The translations under genes were made by a program, and so were the position numbers. Of a stretch of DNA of 64,000 nucleotides, positions 1 to 11,455 are shown one piece after another. A model generated the notes under the pieces. That model made no database searches. It saw only the letters and a list, made by a program, of their open reading frames with translations, and was not told the DNA's origin. The stretch's first letter is position 1, and every line of letters starts with the position of its first letter. The stretch comes from Paraspadella gotoi. Taxonomy: Eukaryota > Chaetognatha. The stretch covers positions 9,930,339-9,994,338 of the forward strand of contig CM119265.1 of the NCBI GenBank assembly GCA_051294375.1, written 5' to 3'.

Positions 1-884
1 TCCTTTTACCTCTCTCTACTCATCCTCTCTTTTCTCATCTCTACTCATCCCCTCTTTTTATCTTTTTAACTGGCTCTTCCGTACTTTTTCACATTATTCA
101 TCTTCCGTGTTTTCGTTGCTTTCACGAGTAAAAAATGATAACAGAGAAAAATATTAAAAAAAAGGAAAAAACATATTTTTCTTCCTCAAAATTGAAATTG
201 CGCTGAATATTTAAGTATCCACGATCGCATAAAAGTATAAATTAAAACAACAAACCCAATAAATAAAAATAAAAAAATCATAAAATTATCAATGTTTATT
301 TCATAACTTGATTGTCCTAAATTTAATCCTCGCTTTCTAGCTGAAGCTGCATAACTTCTTTATTGTATAACAATTCATATATAATTATATATTTATATAG
401 CAAAATCGATCTAGCATTAAAACATCATTCTATTTCGTCTATATATTCACCACTACATAAAAATAATATGAACCCTCCCAGCTTATTCCTTAAGGACGCC
501 AAGAAGCCTTATTAAAGAGAAAACTAAGAAAACGGACCTGGGAAATTTATTTCTCTTTTTTCTCGTCGCTAAGTTATTGGCGTCTCGGTGGCCATTTTGG
601 GGCCGAATGTCTTGGAACGAAAACGAGGCCATCTCTTTAATCTCGATGAGAAATAAAAATAAACAAACGACGGTCATCCATTGCTTATTGTTTTTTATGT
701 TTTTTTGTTGTTTTTTTTTTCGTCGTTTTTGTCCGAGGTCGTACTTGTTCGCGAAGATTCTGATATCAAACGGCGCAAGTGGATGTTTAAACAAATTTGA
801 TTTTCTCTCTAGATGTATATCTAACTCCTTGTAGCTCCTTGTATTTTGATGCTAGTGCGGAGTACAATAAGTATTCCCCGATCT
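1..884. other. AT-rich non-coding stretch
   Basis: AT-rich sequence with short homopolymers. Two open frames on opposite strands around 480-830 are low-complexity (Lys/Asn or Phe rich) and have no splice context or recognisable domain. I see no gene here. Confidence 0.6.
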
Positions 885-1175
885 AATACTTAAGGGAGTG
901 GTCTTTTCATACAATTGAAACATTCTTTGAAATATTATACCACTTCATTGATAGGGAAGCCAGGTACTCTGGGAGTGAATAAACGAGACTGTGAGAGAGT
1001 CTTGATTGAAAGCTTGCAGGGACCTGCTATGTCATTATCTTGTAAGAGTGATGGAGGCCTTAAACCACCAAAGCCTGTCCAAAGTCAGGGGCAAGATAGC
1101 TTATTTATTAAATGAATGGATAATTTTTATATTGGTTGTACCAATTTCATAAACAATTAAACATACAGCATATGA
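885..1175 (+). repeat. Dispersed repeat family R1, copy 1
   Basis: The segment shares several blocks with three other places in the window. Examples are ATACAATTGAAACA, CACTTCATTGATAGG, CCAGGTACTCTGGGAGT, and GATAGCTT followed by TTATTNAA. The related places are 11215-11455 (reverse complement), 15765-15945 and 32290-32420. Copies are divergent and incomplete, which fits an old interspersed repeat. No TIR, tRNA-like box or coding capacity was recognised. Confidence 0.6.
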
Positions 1176-1274
1176 CATTTCCTCCAGGGAAATTTCAAAT
1201 TTACTTACCGACTCAATTAGTCGCGACATCTCGTTGCCCAGTTACGGTTTTATAGTTTTAATTCCACTGGTTTT

Positions 1275-1276
<2 letters not shown>

Positions 1277-1352
<76 letters not shown>

Positions 1353-1372
1353 ATCTCTCCCATCTCTCCCTC
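1277..1372. repeat. (CT)n microsatellite
   Basis: About 75 bp of uninterrupted CT followed by CCATCTCT repeats. The apparent Ser-Leu or Arg-Glu ORFs across it are repeat translations, not genes. Confidence 0.95.
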
Positions 1373-1455
1373 TCGTGTCACCCTCGCAATATATGGAGTT
1401 TGTTTCTGATAAACAGCTGTGACGGGAAAGAACGAATATAAATAAAAACCGTGCG

Positions 1456-1496
1456 GATCACGTGATGATTCGTCGCGGGATATTTGATCACGTGAT
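1456..1496. promoter_or_regulatory. Pair of identical CACGTG palindromes
   Basis: The 11-mer GATCACGTGAT occurs at 1456-1466 and again at 1486-1496, exactly 30 bp apart. Each carries the palindromic E-box core CACGTG used by bHLH-zip factors (USF, MITF/TFE, MYC class). The pairing and spacing of about three helical turns make it a candidate binding site. No gene start is recognised next to it. Confidence 0.35.
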
Positions 1497-1696
1497 ACAT
1501 TGACTGAAAATTCCAAAACAAATTTTAAATAAAATAAAATAAAGTAAATAAATGAATAAAATAAAATACAAAGTAAAAAAAAAAAGAAATTAATTCAAAA
1601 CAAATTTCCCCTTTTTTTTCCGGAGGAAATTGAGTGTAAAAGAAAAATCGGACGAAAACCCAGTTGGCGAAATCGGTTCAAAGACGCCTTATTGCA

Positions 1697-1702
1697 CTCT
1701 CT

Positions 1703-1773
<71 letters not shown>

Positions 1774-1877
1774 CTCTTTTTTTTTTCTCCCGCTGTCCCT
1801 CACTCCGTCTCATCCACATCCCTTGTTCGCGTTTGGCTCTAATTAGAAATTCAAACCAAAGCTTTTTAAACTTCAAG

Positions 1878-1968
<91 letters not shown>

Positions 1969-1972
1969 TCAA
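1697..1972. repeat. Facing (CT)n and (GA)n tracts
   Basis: A (CT)n tract at 1697-1785 is followed about 95 bp later by a (GA)n tract at 1877-1970. The two are complementary, so the pair could fold as a long hairpin in single strands. Confidence 0.9.
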
Positions 1973-2271
1973 TAGTCTCCCTTTTTAATTCCTTAAAAGG
2001 AGAATAAAAAGTTGTTGCGTCTTAGTTTCGCCTAATTTACTCGTTGATTCGTCGACGTCTTCTTTTCTTTACCCGAATCCCGATCCACAGTTCGGAGCCA
2101 CAGTTCTCCCCACACTTACCCACACTAATTCTTCTTATACATTTCCTTACCTCCATAGTCCAAACTACTTTTCCTCCCAATAAACGTGTTTCCACTTCCC
2201 TCCGTCAACATCCCCTACTTTTATTCCTTACTCCCTTACCCAATACCCAGATATTCGAGTTTGTTTACTAC

Positions 2272-2338
2272 CGACGCCGCCGCCGCACCGCCGCCGCCGC
2301 AGCCGCCGCCGCCACCGTCGCCGCCGCCGCGTTCGACG
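2272..2338. repeat. (CCG)n GC-rich repeat
   Basis: A cluster of CCG triplets with CAC, CAG and GTC interruptions in AT-rich surroundings. In one frame it reads as poly-Pro and in another as poly-Ala. No splice-compatible exon was found around it. Confidence 0.85.
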
Positions 2339-2725
2339 GGAACGCTCCTATCGTTTTGCATTTTTTTTATTTCCTCAATTTTTTCCTTAAATTTTATGGT
2401 TTTCCTTTTTTTCCCCTTTTTTTTGGAAAGTCTAAAAGTTTGGGACGAAAAGAAACTCGTTTTTCGCCTTCGAAAATCATGAGTCTCAAAAATGAATATT
2501 TATTTTTTTCGTTTTAACATATTTTCTCTAAATTCTTTTAGTAAATTTACCTAGAAAAGTTCAACAAAAAAGTAGTGATTTTTTGGGGGGCCGAATTTGC
2601 TTAACAAAAACAAGTTTTTGAATTAAAAATTTTTTTTAAAAAAATAATATTATAATTACCCAAAAAAGAGTTACAGCAATCAGTGACAAACCTCCAATTC
2701 AAACACTAATTAGTAATTGTACACA

Positions 2726-2731
2726 TTTATT
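2726..2731 (-). terminator. Polyadenylation signal AATAAA of the fucosidase gene
   Basis: TTTATT on the plus strand reads AATAAA on the minus strand, six bases after the fucosidase stop codon. It is the nearest canonical poly(A) signal in the sense direction. Confidence 0.6.
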
Positions 2732-2737
2732 TCCAAA

Positions 2738-3254
2738 TCACGAACACGCTCCCAACTTTACCGTCCACGCGGACGTCAACGAATTGACCAGAATCTCCCC
2801 AAAGATGTCTTTCAAGTGCAACTTGATCGACCCGCCCGCGACCTCGCAACGGATCTGACCGGACGTCCCCAACAGCGCGGACGAGCACGGACACGCCCTG
2901 ATGGATCCGAGAGTCAAAAGTCCGTCAGTGGGAAGACGGAAAAATGTAGCGTAGGTGAATTTGTCGTCTTTGGAACAGGTATAGTAGACGTCCTTGGTAT
3001 ACGAGTCGTTTTGATGGGCGTGGCAGACTTTAGTCCCGTAGATGGCGTCTCCGTTGATGCCAAGCCAACGGCCCATTTGAAGGAACCGTTCCTTAAATAA
3101 ATTAAATAAATAAATATATAAATATATAAAGCGCCAAATTTAAATTTTGATAAAAATATAAACCCGGACATACGTATGTAGGAGAGACATTTCGTTGATT
3201 AAAAATCGAAGTTGAAAGAAAGAGAGAGAGAGAGAGGAGACGAGAAGAGAGAGA

Positions 3255-3317
<63 letters not shown>

Positions 3318-5269
3318 GGGGGAGAAAGAAGAGAGAGAGAGAGAGAGAGAGAGTATCTCGGTTTCTTTCTTTTAATACAATGAAAACACATTTCCCTTGT
3401 CCGCCCCCGAAAAGTATCTCACCTGAAAGATTGGCTGAATGCGTCCGTCCGCAGTGGGTCCGGCGTTGATGAGGGCGTTGCCTCCGTAGGCGACGGTAGA
3501 GACGATTTGAAAGAGGAGTTCGTCGATGGAGAGATATTGACTCAAGGGCGACAACCGATTGTAGCCCCAAGAGGATTTGTCGAGAGTGAAGGCGCTCTCC
3601 CACTTGTGATTCACCACGGAGCTCGGACGGTAACGATCTGGAGTTAGTTAAATTCATCATATTTATAATTGTGTAAAATATGATAAGATAAGATAATATG
3701 TTTTAGTGATTTTAGAAAAGTAGTTGCAGTTTCGAACTCGTTATATATCCGTCTGACACTCGTCAGTCGTCTACTAATAATACGAATTCTGATCGACTCA
3801 TTAGTATTTACAGATGTGGTAAAAAAAAGTTGAAACTTTGAACCCCCTTATATCTCGCTTGTATGTCTTCCTATTAATTAAAACTTGGGTTCATTTGAAA
3901 GCCAAGCCAAGCCTATAACGAGGTTTTTAGACTAAATATTAAAGAAGCTGTGCTAAAATAAAAAAAAGATCAAAATTTTATCTTATAATTTGTTTTTTGT
4001 TTAAAAAAAATTTTTATCCATCTTTTTTTTTGTTTTTTTTATCTTTTGTTATTATAGAAATAAAAAAAAGCTGCAATTGTTAAGCTTCGGGAGGTGGGTT
4101 TTCCAAACAGTTGAATTTTTTTCTTACTGCCATCTGCAGAGATGTTAACAAATTTGAAACCACTAAAAAACTTGGACGAGCTGTTGGTAGCGGGCGACCT
4201 TGTATGTTTACAGAGCAAGGATGATTACCTTGAAAATCTCACAATTCAAAACCCTAAGGCTTCTACAAACCAGTTGATAAAAAAATAGATAGATAAAAAA
4301 GTAATTGTCGCCAGTTGTTTAAAAGAAAATAAGTGGCTTTTCATGAAAAATGCCAAAGCCAAAACTACCCAATAATGGCATAAAAAAAATGGGATTAAGG
4401 TGCTCAAAGTTTGGCCCAAAAACTGTCCTGATTGCAACATCATCGAAAATGTCTGGTCAAGGATGAAAAAGGACATTTCGCTGTACAATGCCATGACAGT
4501 CGACAAAATCATGAAAATTATAAAACGCATTTGGCGGGAGCTGAACCCTTCATATTTGCTCATCCTCTATGACTCTCTCCCTGGAAGCTGGAAGCAAATG
4601 GTGGTCCGACAATATTTTAATGAACTGAGTCCTTCAAATAGCAAAATACAAAGCTTTTATCATAACTATTAAACTTTTTTTGACCAGATGTGTATTTATA
4701 TATGATACAATTATACATATATATGGTGGTTTGAAATCCACCAACCATTCACAAACAATGAAGCCGGAAACGAGTCATTTACTAAATAATTAAACCGAAA
4801 GTCGTCTGACTTTTACTTAAGTGACACATGCCTGCACATTAGGGCCTGCACATGACTTTTACATACTTAAGTGACACATGCCTGCACTTGCCTAATTTTT
4901 AACAAACCCACTGTCTGTTCACATGTTCATTGATAAATCACACTTGCCAATCTGTTTTCTCACCCGCGCAGTTCCAATATCCCCCGTGCTTGCAACTCGT
5001 TCCCGATCCCCATCGATCATTAACGACGACGGTCTCCCTGACGGGGCTTTCGTTGTACAACCAAGCCAAGAACACCGTCGAGTTCCAATACCAATCCGGC
5101 CCAGCGTCTCCGTCGCTCCAGATCAGTTCCGGTTTATATCGCGTCACGAGTTCCAAAAGTTCGGGGAAAGATTTGTATTTGACGAATTCGTTGGTGCGGA
5201 ATTTGTTGGTAGCGGTCTGGGGAGGATTGCAGAGAGAGGAAGAGGAGGGAGAGGAGGGAAGGGGGGAGG

Positions 5270-5345
<76 letters not shown>

Positions 5346-6489
5346 AGAGGGAAGAGAGAGGTCAGTAACATTTTATCGTTACAGTATAGCACTTTTATTG
5401 TCTCACTTTTTTATAACATTTTTATCATTATGTAATCGTGGTTTTGTCAGTTTACATTTGCCTATTTTCGATCATTACATAATTTTCTCGGTTCCTCATA
5501 TCTATAGTCAGAAAACTTCAGCTTTTAATTGTTTATTTTGAAGTTAAAATTTACAAGAATAAAGTATCGTTCCAAAGACGGACCCACAGACCGATGATCC
5601 AGACAAACATACGGACGGCCACTTGGACAAACGGAACGACACGCCTTCCCAGAGCCTGACCTGCAAGTAGATGGGATTGAACCATTCGAACCAAGAATGA
5701 TATAATCCGAATCGCAAGTTGGTTTTGTTCCTGATGGCATCAGCCAACTCGCCGACCAAATCTCTTTTCGGACCCACCGCCATTGAGTTCCAGTTAAAAC
5801 TTAAATACAATTTTTTTTACAAAATGAATCAAATTATCTTTTTGAGATTGGTTGATGATTTGCTTGTACCTATGCTTGGAGGGCCAGTTTGTAAATCCTT
5901 CATGATGCTTGCTCGTCAAAACCACGTATTTAGCTCCGCTCTTTTTGAACAACTCGGCCCAATCTTTATTAAAAAAAAATTAAGTTTGCTTTTTTGTCAG
6001 AAATTATTTACTAGTATTACCAATTAAGTAATAAGTATTAACGTTAATTTAAACTTATTTATAACTTAAACTGCCTATATTGAGAACGATGGTATAAAAA
6101 AAGAACTACAATATCTAACAGACCGACCGACCGACGAAAATGACTCAATTACCATCAGGTCTAAACAGTTCCGCGTTAAATTCGGACGCGAAATCGGCGT
6201 ACGCAAAGTCCGGACGAAAGTTGTTCTTCATGAATTCCACGTACGCGGGATGCTTGGCGTTCCAGAAGTTCCAGAACCACTCTGACCCGAAGCTGGGTAC
6301 GGAGAACACTCCCCAGTGGAGGAAGATGCCGATCTTGGCCTCGTCGTACCAAGGAGGCAGAGGGCGCGAGTCGATGGACGCCCAGTTGGGTTGGTAGGTG
6401 GCGGAGGTGGAGGCGTCGAGCGTGGCGAAGGCGATTATTAGGAGTGATATGGACGCCATTAGGGATGAGTTCGGCTTGTGTTTAGACAT
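2738..6489 (-). CDS. Alpha-L-fucosidase (GH29), six exons, complete
   Basis: This enzyme removes terminal alpha-L-fucose from glycoproteins and glycolipids; family members are lysosomal or secreted. Minus-strand coding exons are 6489-6153, 5963-5870, 5799-5661, 5216-4964, 3637-3423 and 3091-2738. All introns are GT-AG and phases close to give 463 residues, the usual family length. The N-terminus has a hydrophobic stretch (residues 11-30) typical of a signal peptide; Met1 and Met11 are both possible starts. Family motifs in order are GIFLHWG (54-60), a His-rich TSKHHEGF (129-136), LVGEL, and IWSDG with the expected nucleophile Asp225. VVVNDRWG and HKWE follow, with a C-terminal beta-rich region ending in WTVKLG. 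No frameshift or missing catalytic residue was seen. Intron 4 contains a degenerate Tc1/mariner element, and several introns carry (GA)n tracts. Assignment to GH29 is firm; lysosomal versus secreted location is inferred. Confidence 0.96.
3219..3353. repeat. (GA)n tract in fucosidase intron 5
   Basis: Interrupted GA/GAGAAG microsatellite between fucosidase exons 6 and 5. On the transcribed sense strand it is a CU-rich stretch inside the intron. Confidence 0.95.
3809..4694 (+). mobile_element. Degenerate Tc1/mariner element in fucosidase intron 4
   Basis: The ends are imperfect inverted repeats. The left begins TACAGATGTGGTAAAAAAAA and the right, reversed, begins TACACATCTGGTCAAAAAAA, both at TA. 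The interior reads as transposase in the plus direction. Near 4140-4200 it resembles the N-terminal helix-turn-helix region ([12 protein letters not shown]). At about 4403-4672 it carries the C-terminal DDE part with [15 protein letters not shown], corresponding to the WP..SPDLNPIENxW motif of Tc1 enzymes. Stops interrupt the frame and the central catalytic region is missing, so it cannot encode an active enzyme. It is antisense to the host gene. Confidence 0.85.
4722..4762 (+). repeat. SINE head fragment
   Basis: TGGTGGTTTGAAATCCACCA plus the following ACCATTC matches, with few differences, the reverse complement of the outer end of the SINE at 24140-24330. It includes a small TGGTGGA/TCCACCA hairpin. 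Confidence 0.5.
4813..4890. repeat. Short direct duplication
   Basis: The block ACTTAAGTGACACATGCCTG followed by CAC occurs twice, about 50 bp apart, inside fucosidase intron 4. Confidence 0.8.
5264..5352. repeat. (GA)n tract in fucosidase intron 3
   Basis: About 70 bp of GA repeat preceded by purine-rich GGAGGGAGAGG. It lies about 50 bp from the exon 4 acceptor, so on the transcribed strand it supplies a long pyrimidine run. Confidence 0.95.
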
Positions 6490-7440
6490 GGTCTGAAAAA
6501 TGGTGGATAAGATTAAATGTAAAATGATTTCGTAATTGAAAATAAACAAAACAAATAAATAAATAAATAATTTTTTTACCAAAAAAGGATAAAATAGATC
6601 GCAACATTAAAGGTTCTTACAAATAAACAAATAAACGAATAAATAAATAGTATTTAAAAAGAGATAAATTTCAAATCAACTTTTATTTTGAAGCATAAAA
6701 AAAGATCCACTCGTAATCATTTACGAAAACATCGAGAAGAGACGAATCATTCAAAGTTTAATCTCTTAAACTTTTAAACTCGAAAGAGTGTTGCGTAATT
6801 AATTAAGAAAAAGTTTTCTTTTTTTTTTCATTCGAGACATCGTCGTATCCTTGACGCCAGAAAGTTTTTTTTTTCAAATCTCTCCGGGCGAAGGCGAGCG
6901 TCGAATTGAATTAATGAATTTAATTACGAAAAGAATTAAATGTTATTTTTTTTTAGTTTAGTTAATAGCTCGGTGAGTTTTCTAAAAAGAGAGAAAATTC
7001 ATTTTTAAGTATATAAGTCATTTGGTATTCTTCATTGGCGAGATTTTATTCATACACTCACTTCAATCAATACTTTTTTGTTTCAACTTTTGAAAAAAAT
7101 TGGAAATTAAAAAAAAAATTCAGAAAAGCAGAAATTGAGACCGATAAATTACTAAGAACAAACTTTAATTGAAAAGCATAACTCGATGTCGATACTTGAA
7201 AATGTAATTGATTGCAAGAGGCAGAGACAATGCTTTTTACCTCGCGCAATGACTGCTAAATAATAACAAAACAATGACCGGTAAACCCCATTGGGAAAAA
7301 GAAAGGAGGACAACGTTCCCGCGGATATAAAGCCCAGCGTTGCGCCTCGATGGCTCTCACGGATTCCACCGGAACGTTAGGGTTTTTCTACCAGCTGCTA
7401 TGCTTGAGCCCCTTCGGTCGTAGGGGTTAAAAGCGGCGAT
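6490..7440. other. Upstream region of the fucosidase gene, no gene seen
   Basis: AT-rich DNA with T and A homopolymers. It probably contains the fucosidase 5' UTR and promoter. The pyrimidine-rich track before the start codon is weak, and I could not place a transcription start. GATATAAAG near 7324 is a TATA-like string but lies about 830 bp from the ATG. Confidence 0.4.
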
Positions 7441-7442
7441 CA

Positions 7443-7459
7443 TGGGAAGTGGAGGCGGC

Positions 7460-7491
<32 letters not shown>

Positions 7492-7494
7492 CAG
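7443..7494. repeat. (GGC)n repeat
   Basis: GGCGGC/GGTGGC triplets, about 50 bp. Translations are poly-Gly or poly-Arg and do not look like a real exon. Confidence 0.85.
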
Positions 7495-7817
7495 TAATGG
7501 GTGCAGTCTGCAGAGGTGGTACTGGCGGTTTCTAGCGGGAAAAACGAAATGCCGTTTAGGAGAGCAGAAACGGCAATGGATGAAATTATAATTAAAGGTG
7601 GCGCGGCGGCAGCAAAAAGAAAAGGCAAAAGTCAGTTATTATTTTCTGGACAAACATTAAATCGATAGTCATTGCGCAAAATCATTATCAGTTACTCTTT
7701 AGCCTTCATATCAATAAAACCCGTTAGACCCTGAGAGTTGATTGTCTAACGCTTCCTTGTTAAATGACTCGAAATAAATTATAATCTGATTTAAAAGTTT
7801 AATTCGCTATTTTACGA

Positions 7818-7843
7818 GAAGAGAGAGAGAGAGAGAGAAGAGA

Positions 7844-7898
<55 letters not shown>

Positions 7899-7916
7899 GA
7901 GAGAGAGAGACAGAGA
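7818..7916. repeat. (GA)n microsatellite
   Basis: About 95 bp of GA repeat with AGAAGA and ATGAGA interruptions. Confidence 0.95.
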
Positions 7917-8453
7917 AAACGATGATCGACTTGGCCGCGCCTATAAAATTGAGGAAACGACGGAAGCATTTCGTTCTATCATTAAATTAATGACATTCTA
8001 TGAATGTTTCACACTTTTATGACATGATTCCGCCATAACCGTAACGAGACGCCGTCATGCCCCTCAGGCCAAACAAACGGCAGATAACAACTACAACGAC
8101 AAATCTCTTCCCCCCCCCTCTCCCCCTTCACAAGGAAAGGTAAACCTTTTCATTCCGCGTGGGTTGCCGGGTTTTAACCCCCGGGACCCCTGGGTGTCGC
8201 CCGGGACGTAACCTATTTAACCCCGGGTTCGAAACCTTTGCTCACCTTCCGTCTCTAACGTTTGGCTGACGACGACGACGAAGGTGACGAAGTCGGCGGA
8301 CCGGAACAGCAGCAGCTTCAGCAGAAGCGGCGGCAAACGATGACAACGACAGCAACAAAACCGGCGGCGGTTATCTTTTTTCCCTTTCGTTTCCTTTCCT
8401 TTCCTCGATCAGTCCACATCAATCTCCAGTCAGTCTTCACCTCCTCAGTTCTC

Positions 8454-8574
8454 AATTAATCCCCACTCAACCCTCAATCCATCCCTACTGCAACCTTAAT
8501 CAATCCCCACTCTACCCTCAATCAATCCACTCAACCCTTAATTCAATCCCTCACCCTCAATTAAATCCCCACTA
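8454..8574. repeat. CAATCAATCCCCACTCAACC minisatellite, left part
   Basis: Five to six units of a 20-22 bp repeat. The array continues at 9194 beyond an inserted transposon. Confidence 0.85.
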
Positions 8575-9193
8575 GCGTAGTGAAAGTTACGATACGAAAA
8601 TTCTTAAAAGTCATTTATGAACGAATCATACAATCAGGAACATTAATTTGTAAAAAATTAATTTTATGTTTTTTTAAATTTTCGCAGTAAGCTATATATT
8701 ATATATAGTATATCCTTATAAATTTTTGAAAAAATTTCAGACAATTAAGCTTTTTCTTAATTTGATTGGCAGATTTGAATTCCTGTTAAAGTTGATAAAA
8801 TAAAATATAAATCATTTTTAAAAATTCTTTCATTAAGCTGGGCTAAAAAATAAAAAAACTATATTTCAGATATATAAAAGAGTGAATTTCAGCTTTAAAT
8901 ATAGCTTTTCTAATTTTGACCCATTAATTGAAGGAATTTTTCAAAAGAGTTATATTTCTTTTTACAACTTTTCGACGAATCCAAAATCTGCAAAAAATCT
9001 TAGAAAAAACCTGTTTGAGAATTTTCAACCATTTATTGGTTTAGTATAGTATAAATATGGCTACTGCGTATATTGTAAATTTATTATAAATTTTTCTGAT
9101 TACAGTAATGTTCATTATATATAATGTTGTTTCGTGTCTCACTTCTTAGAATTTTAAGTTATAAAGTTTAAATTTAGAAATTTTATACGCCTT
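8575..9193 (+). mobile_element. Mutator-like miniature element, copy 1 (inside minisatellite)
   Basis: About 620 bp without coding capacity. The ends are inverted, starting GCGTAGTGAAAGT and ending ATACGCC(TT), as in the copies at 39390-39979 and 12297-12681. It interrupts the CCCCACTCAACC minisatellite. AATCCCCA lies on both sides, but because the array itself contains that string the duplication cannot be proven here. The centre is AT-rich and partly palindromic. Confidence 0.75.
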
Positions 9194-10135
9194 AATCCCC
9201 ATCACCCTCAAGTCAATCCCCTTCAACCTCAATCAATCCCCCTCCTCATCATCCCTACTCAACCTCACTCAATCCCCACTTCAAGCCTTAATCAATCCCG
9301 CTCACCCTCAATAAGATCCACTTCGAATCCTCAAGTCAATCCCACTCAACCTCATTCAATCGCCATCAGTCGCTAACTCAGTTCTCAATCAATCCCCACT
9401 TCAACCCTCATAACCAATCGCCACTCAGTCTCACTCAGTTCCTCATCAATCCCTTCAGTCCTGAATCATCGCCACTCACCTCACTCAGTCCTAATCAATC
9501 CCATCAACTTAAGCTAATCGCCAATCAGTTCTCAAATCAATCCTCACTCAACCCAAATCATCCGCCACTCGTCCTCATCAATCCCCACTCAACCCTAAAC
9601 AATCGCCACTCAGTCCTCACTCAGTCCATCATCGCCACTCAGTTCTCATCAGTCCTCAATCAATCCCCACTCTACCCTCAATCAATCCCCACTCAACCTC
9701 AATCAATCGCGCACTCATCTCACACGGTCTCACTCATTCCTCAATCAATTCCCACAACATCAATCAATCGCCACTCATCTCTCACTCTGTCATCAATCAA
9801 CCCCACTCAACCCTCAATCAATCCCCACTCAGTCCTCAATCAATCGCCACTCAACCCTCAATCAATCCCCACTCAACCCATCAATAATCGCCACTCATTC
9901 CTCTCTCACCCTCAATCAATCCGCACTCAACCCTCCAATCAATCCAGTCCTCAATTCAATCGCCACTCAATCTCTCAATCAATCCCCACTCAACCTCATC
10001 AATCCCCACTCAGTCCTCAATCAATCCCCACTCAACCCTCAACCAATCCACTCAGTCCTCAATCAATCCCCACTCAACCCTCAATCAATCCCAACTCAAC
10101 CACTAGCGATTCCACTCAGTCCTCATCAGTCATTC
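9194..10135. repeat. CAATCAATCCCCACTCAACC minisatellite, right part
   Basis: About 40 imperfect copies of a 20-22 bp unit (TCAATCAATCCCCACTCAAC and TCAATCGCCACTCAGTCC variants). Unit lengths vary by single-base indels, partly perhaps from sequencing noise. Confidence 0.9.
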
Positions 10136-11210
10136 CCCTGTCTCTGAATCTCGCACTTCTAATCTCTTGCCTTCAGCGCCCTCTATCTCTTCCTCTTCAA
10201 CGCTTTTCTCCATTCCTCCTTCCCTCCATCTCTTCTCTTCTCTTCATTCCTTCTCTTTCAAACTTCCATGGTCTTACAAGTTAAGTAAGAGCATTCCTTC
10301 TTTTATAATTTGGCCCGGCTGTAAATCTGTTTTATTGATCAAATTTTATTCGGATAACGTACGTAAGGGAATGAGGAAAACAAATCGATGATAATAATTC
10401 ATAATATTATTAATATCACCATTTTATTTTTAATCCTATTATTATTTCTCGTTGATCTTTTCTCTTTTTCGCCCGGAAGGAAAATCCCTTCCTTCAAATT
10501 GATTTTCCGCCATCTTCTTTTTCTCTTTCTTTCTTTTACTCTGTAACCTGTTTTCTTTACTTTTCTTTCTTCTCTGATCTCGCCTTCCTCGTTGACCTTC
10601 ACGTCTTATCTATTCTTTTCCTTTCCCTTTCTTTGTCTTTCTTCTCTCCAAGACCTCTGTTTTTCTTTCCTACTTTCTTAACCCTTTTACTCGCCCTGAC
10701 CTTCTTTTCTTCCTTTCCTTTTTTTCCTCCTTCTCTCCCACTACCTCACTCAGCCTCCCTCAAATTCTCTCTCTCTCTCTCTTCTCGGTTTCCTCGTCTC
10801 TCTCTCTTGGTCTCTTCTCTCTCTCTCTCTCTCTCTCCTTCGTCTCTCTCTCTCTCCTCGTCTCTCTCTCGCTCTCTCTTCGTATCTCTCTCTCTCTCTT
10901 CTCCCTTTTCGCTTTTTTTCCGGCTGGTCTTTCGAATTAGTCCTTCATTAGTTTTCTCGGCTTTCCTTCGCCTCCCGCGAGGATCAGGTGGAAACCGATC
11001 ACCGATGTTCTTTTTTTTCGAAGAAGACTTTTTTCCTTTTCTTTCTCCCTCGACGTTGGCGGCCTCGAGCGGGCTAAACGAGATCGAGACAAATTGGAGA
11101 AGAAACGAGGATGGAACAAAAGAACAGCGAGGAAGAGAAACGATTATTTTTTTTTATTATTGTAGTCAAAACACGTAAGAGGGGTAATTCTATTGCTAAG
11201 CCTAAGGATA
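10136..11210. other. Pyrimidine-rich region with CT repeats, no gene
   Basis: Long CTT/TTC-rich DNA with (CT)n between 10766 and 10903. The open frame across it is Ser/Phe/Leu low complexity. Nothing gene-like was found. Confidence 0.7.
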
Positions 11211-11214
11211 CATT

Positions 11215-11455
11215 GCTTTACAATTGAATTGACAAGACCAATATGGAAATTATTAATTCATAATTAATAATTAATTCCTTTGGACCGTTTGCTTGGTTAA
11301 GAATGCCATCATTTTTACAATATAATAATGAATTAATGAACAAATTATATATGGGTTGTAACAATTTCACAGAAGGATCCTGAAAATTAACTGTTCCTCG
11401 CTTTCCTATCAATGAAGTGTTTTTATAGACTGTTTCAATTGTATAAAAATTCAAA
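11215..11455 (-). repeat. Dispersed repeat family R1, copy 2
   Basis: Read on the minus strand, it shares ATACAATTGAAACA, CACTTCATTGATAGG and GAAATTGTTACAACC with the copy at 885-1175, with an internal segment differing. No coding capacity was seen. Confidence 0.6.

Noticed and set aside
1250-1972. Ser-Leu and Arg-Glu ORFs of 60-125 residues
   Set aside because: They are translations of (CT)n/(GA)n tracts, open by composition in several frames. The same holds for similar ORFs across the window.
8262-8459. Acidic ORF beginning ADDDDEGDE
   Set aside because: It begins at TTG, not ATG, and consists of GAC/CAG triplet repeats followed by the minisatellite.
10633-11178. 181-residue Ser/Phe-rich ORF
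   Set aside because: Pyrimidine-rich low-complexity DNA without codon structure.
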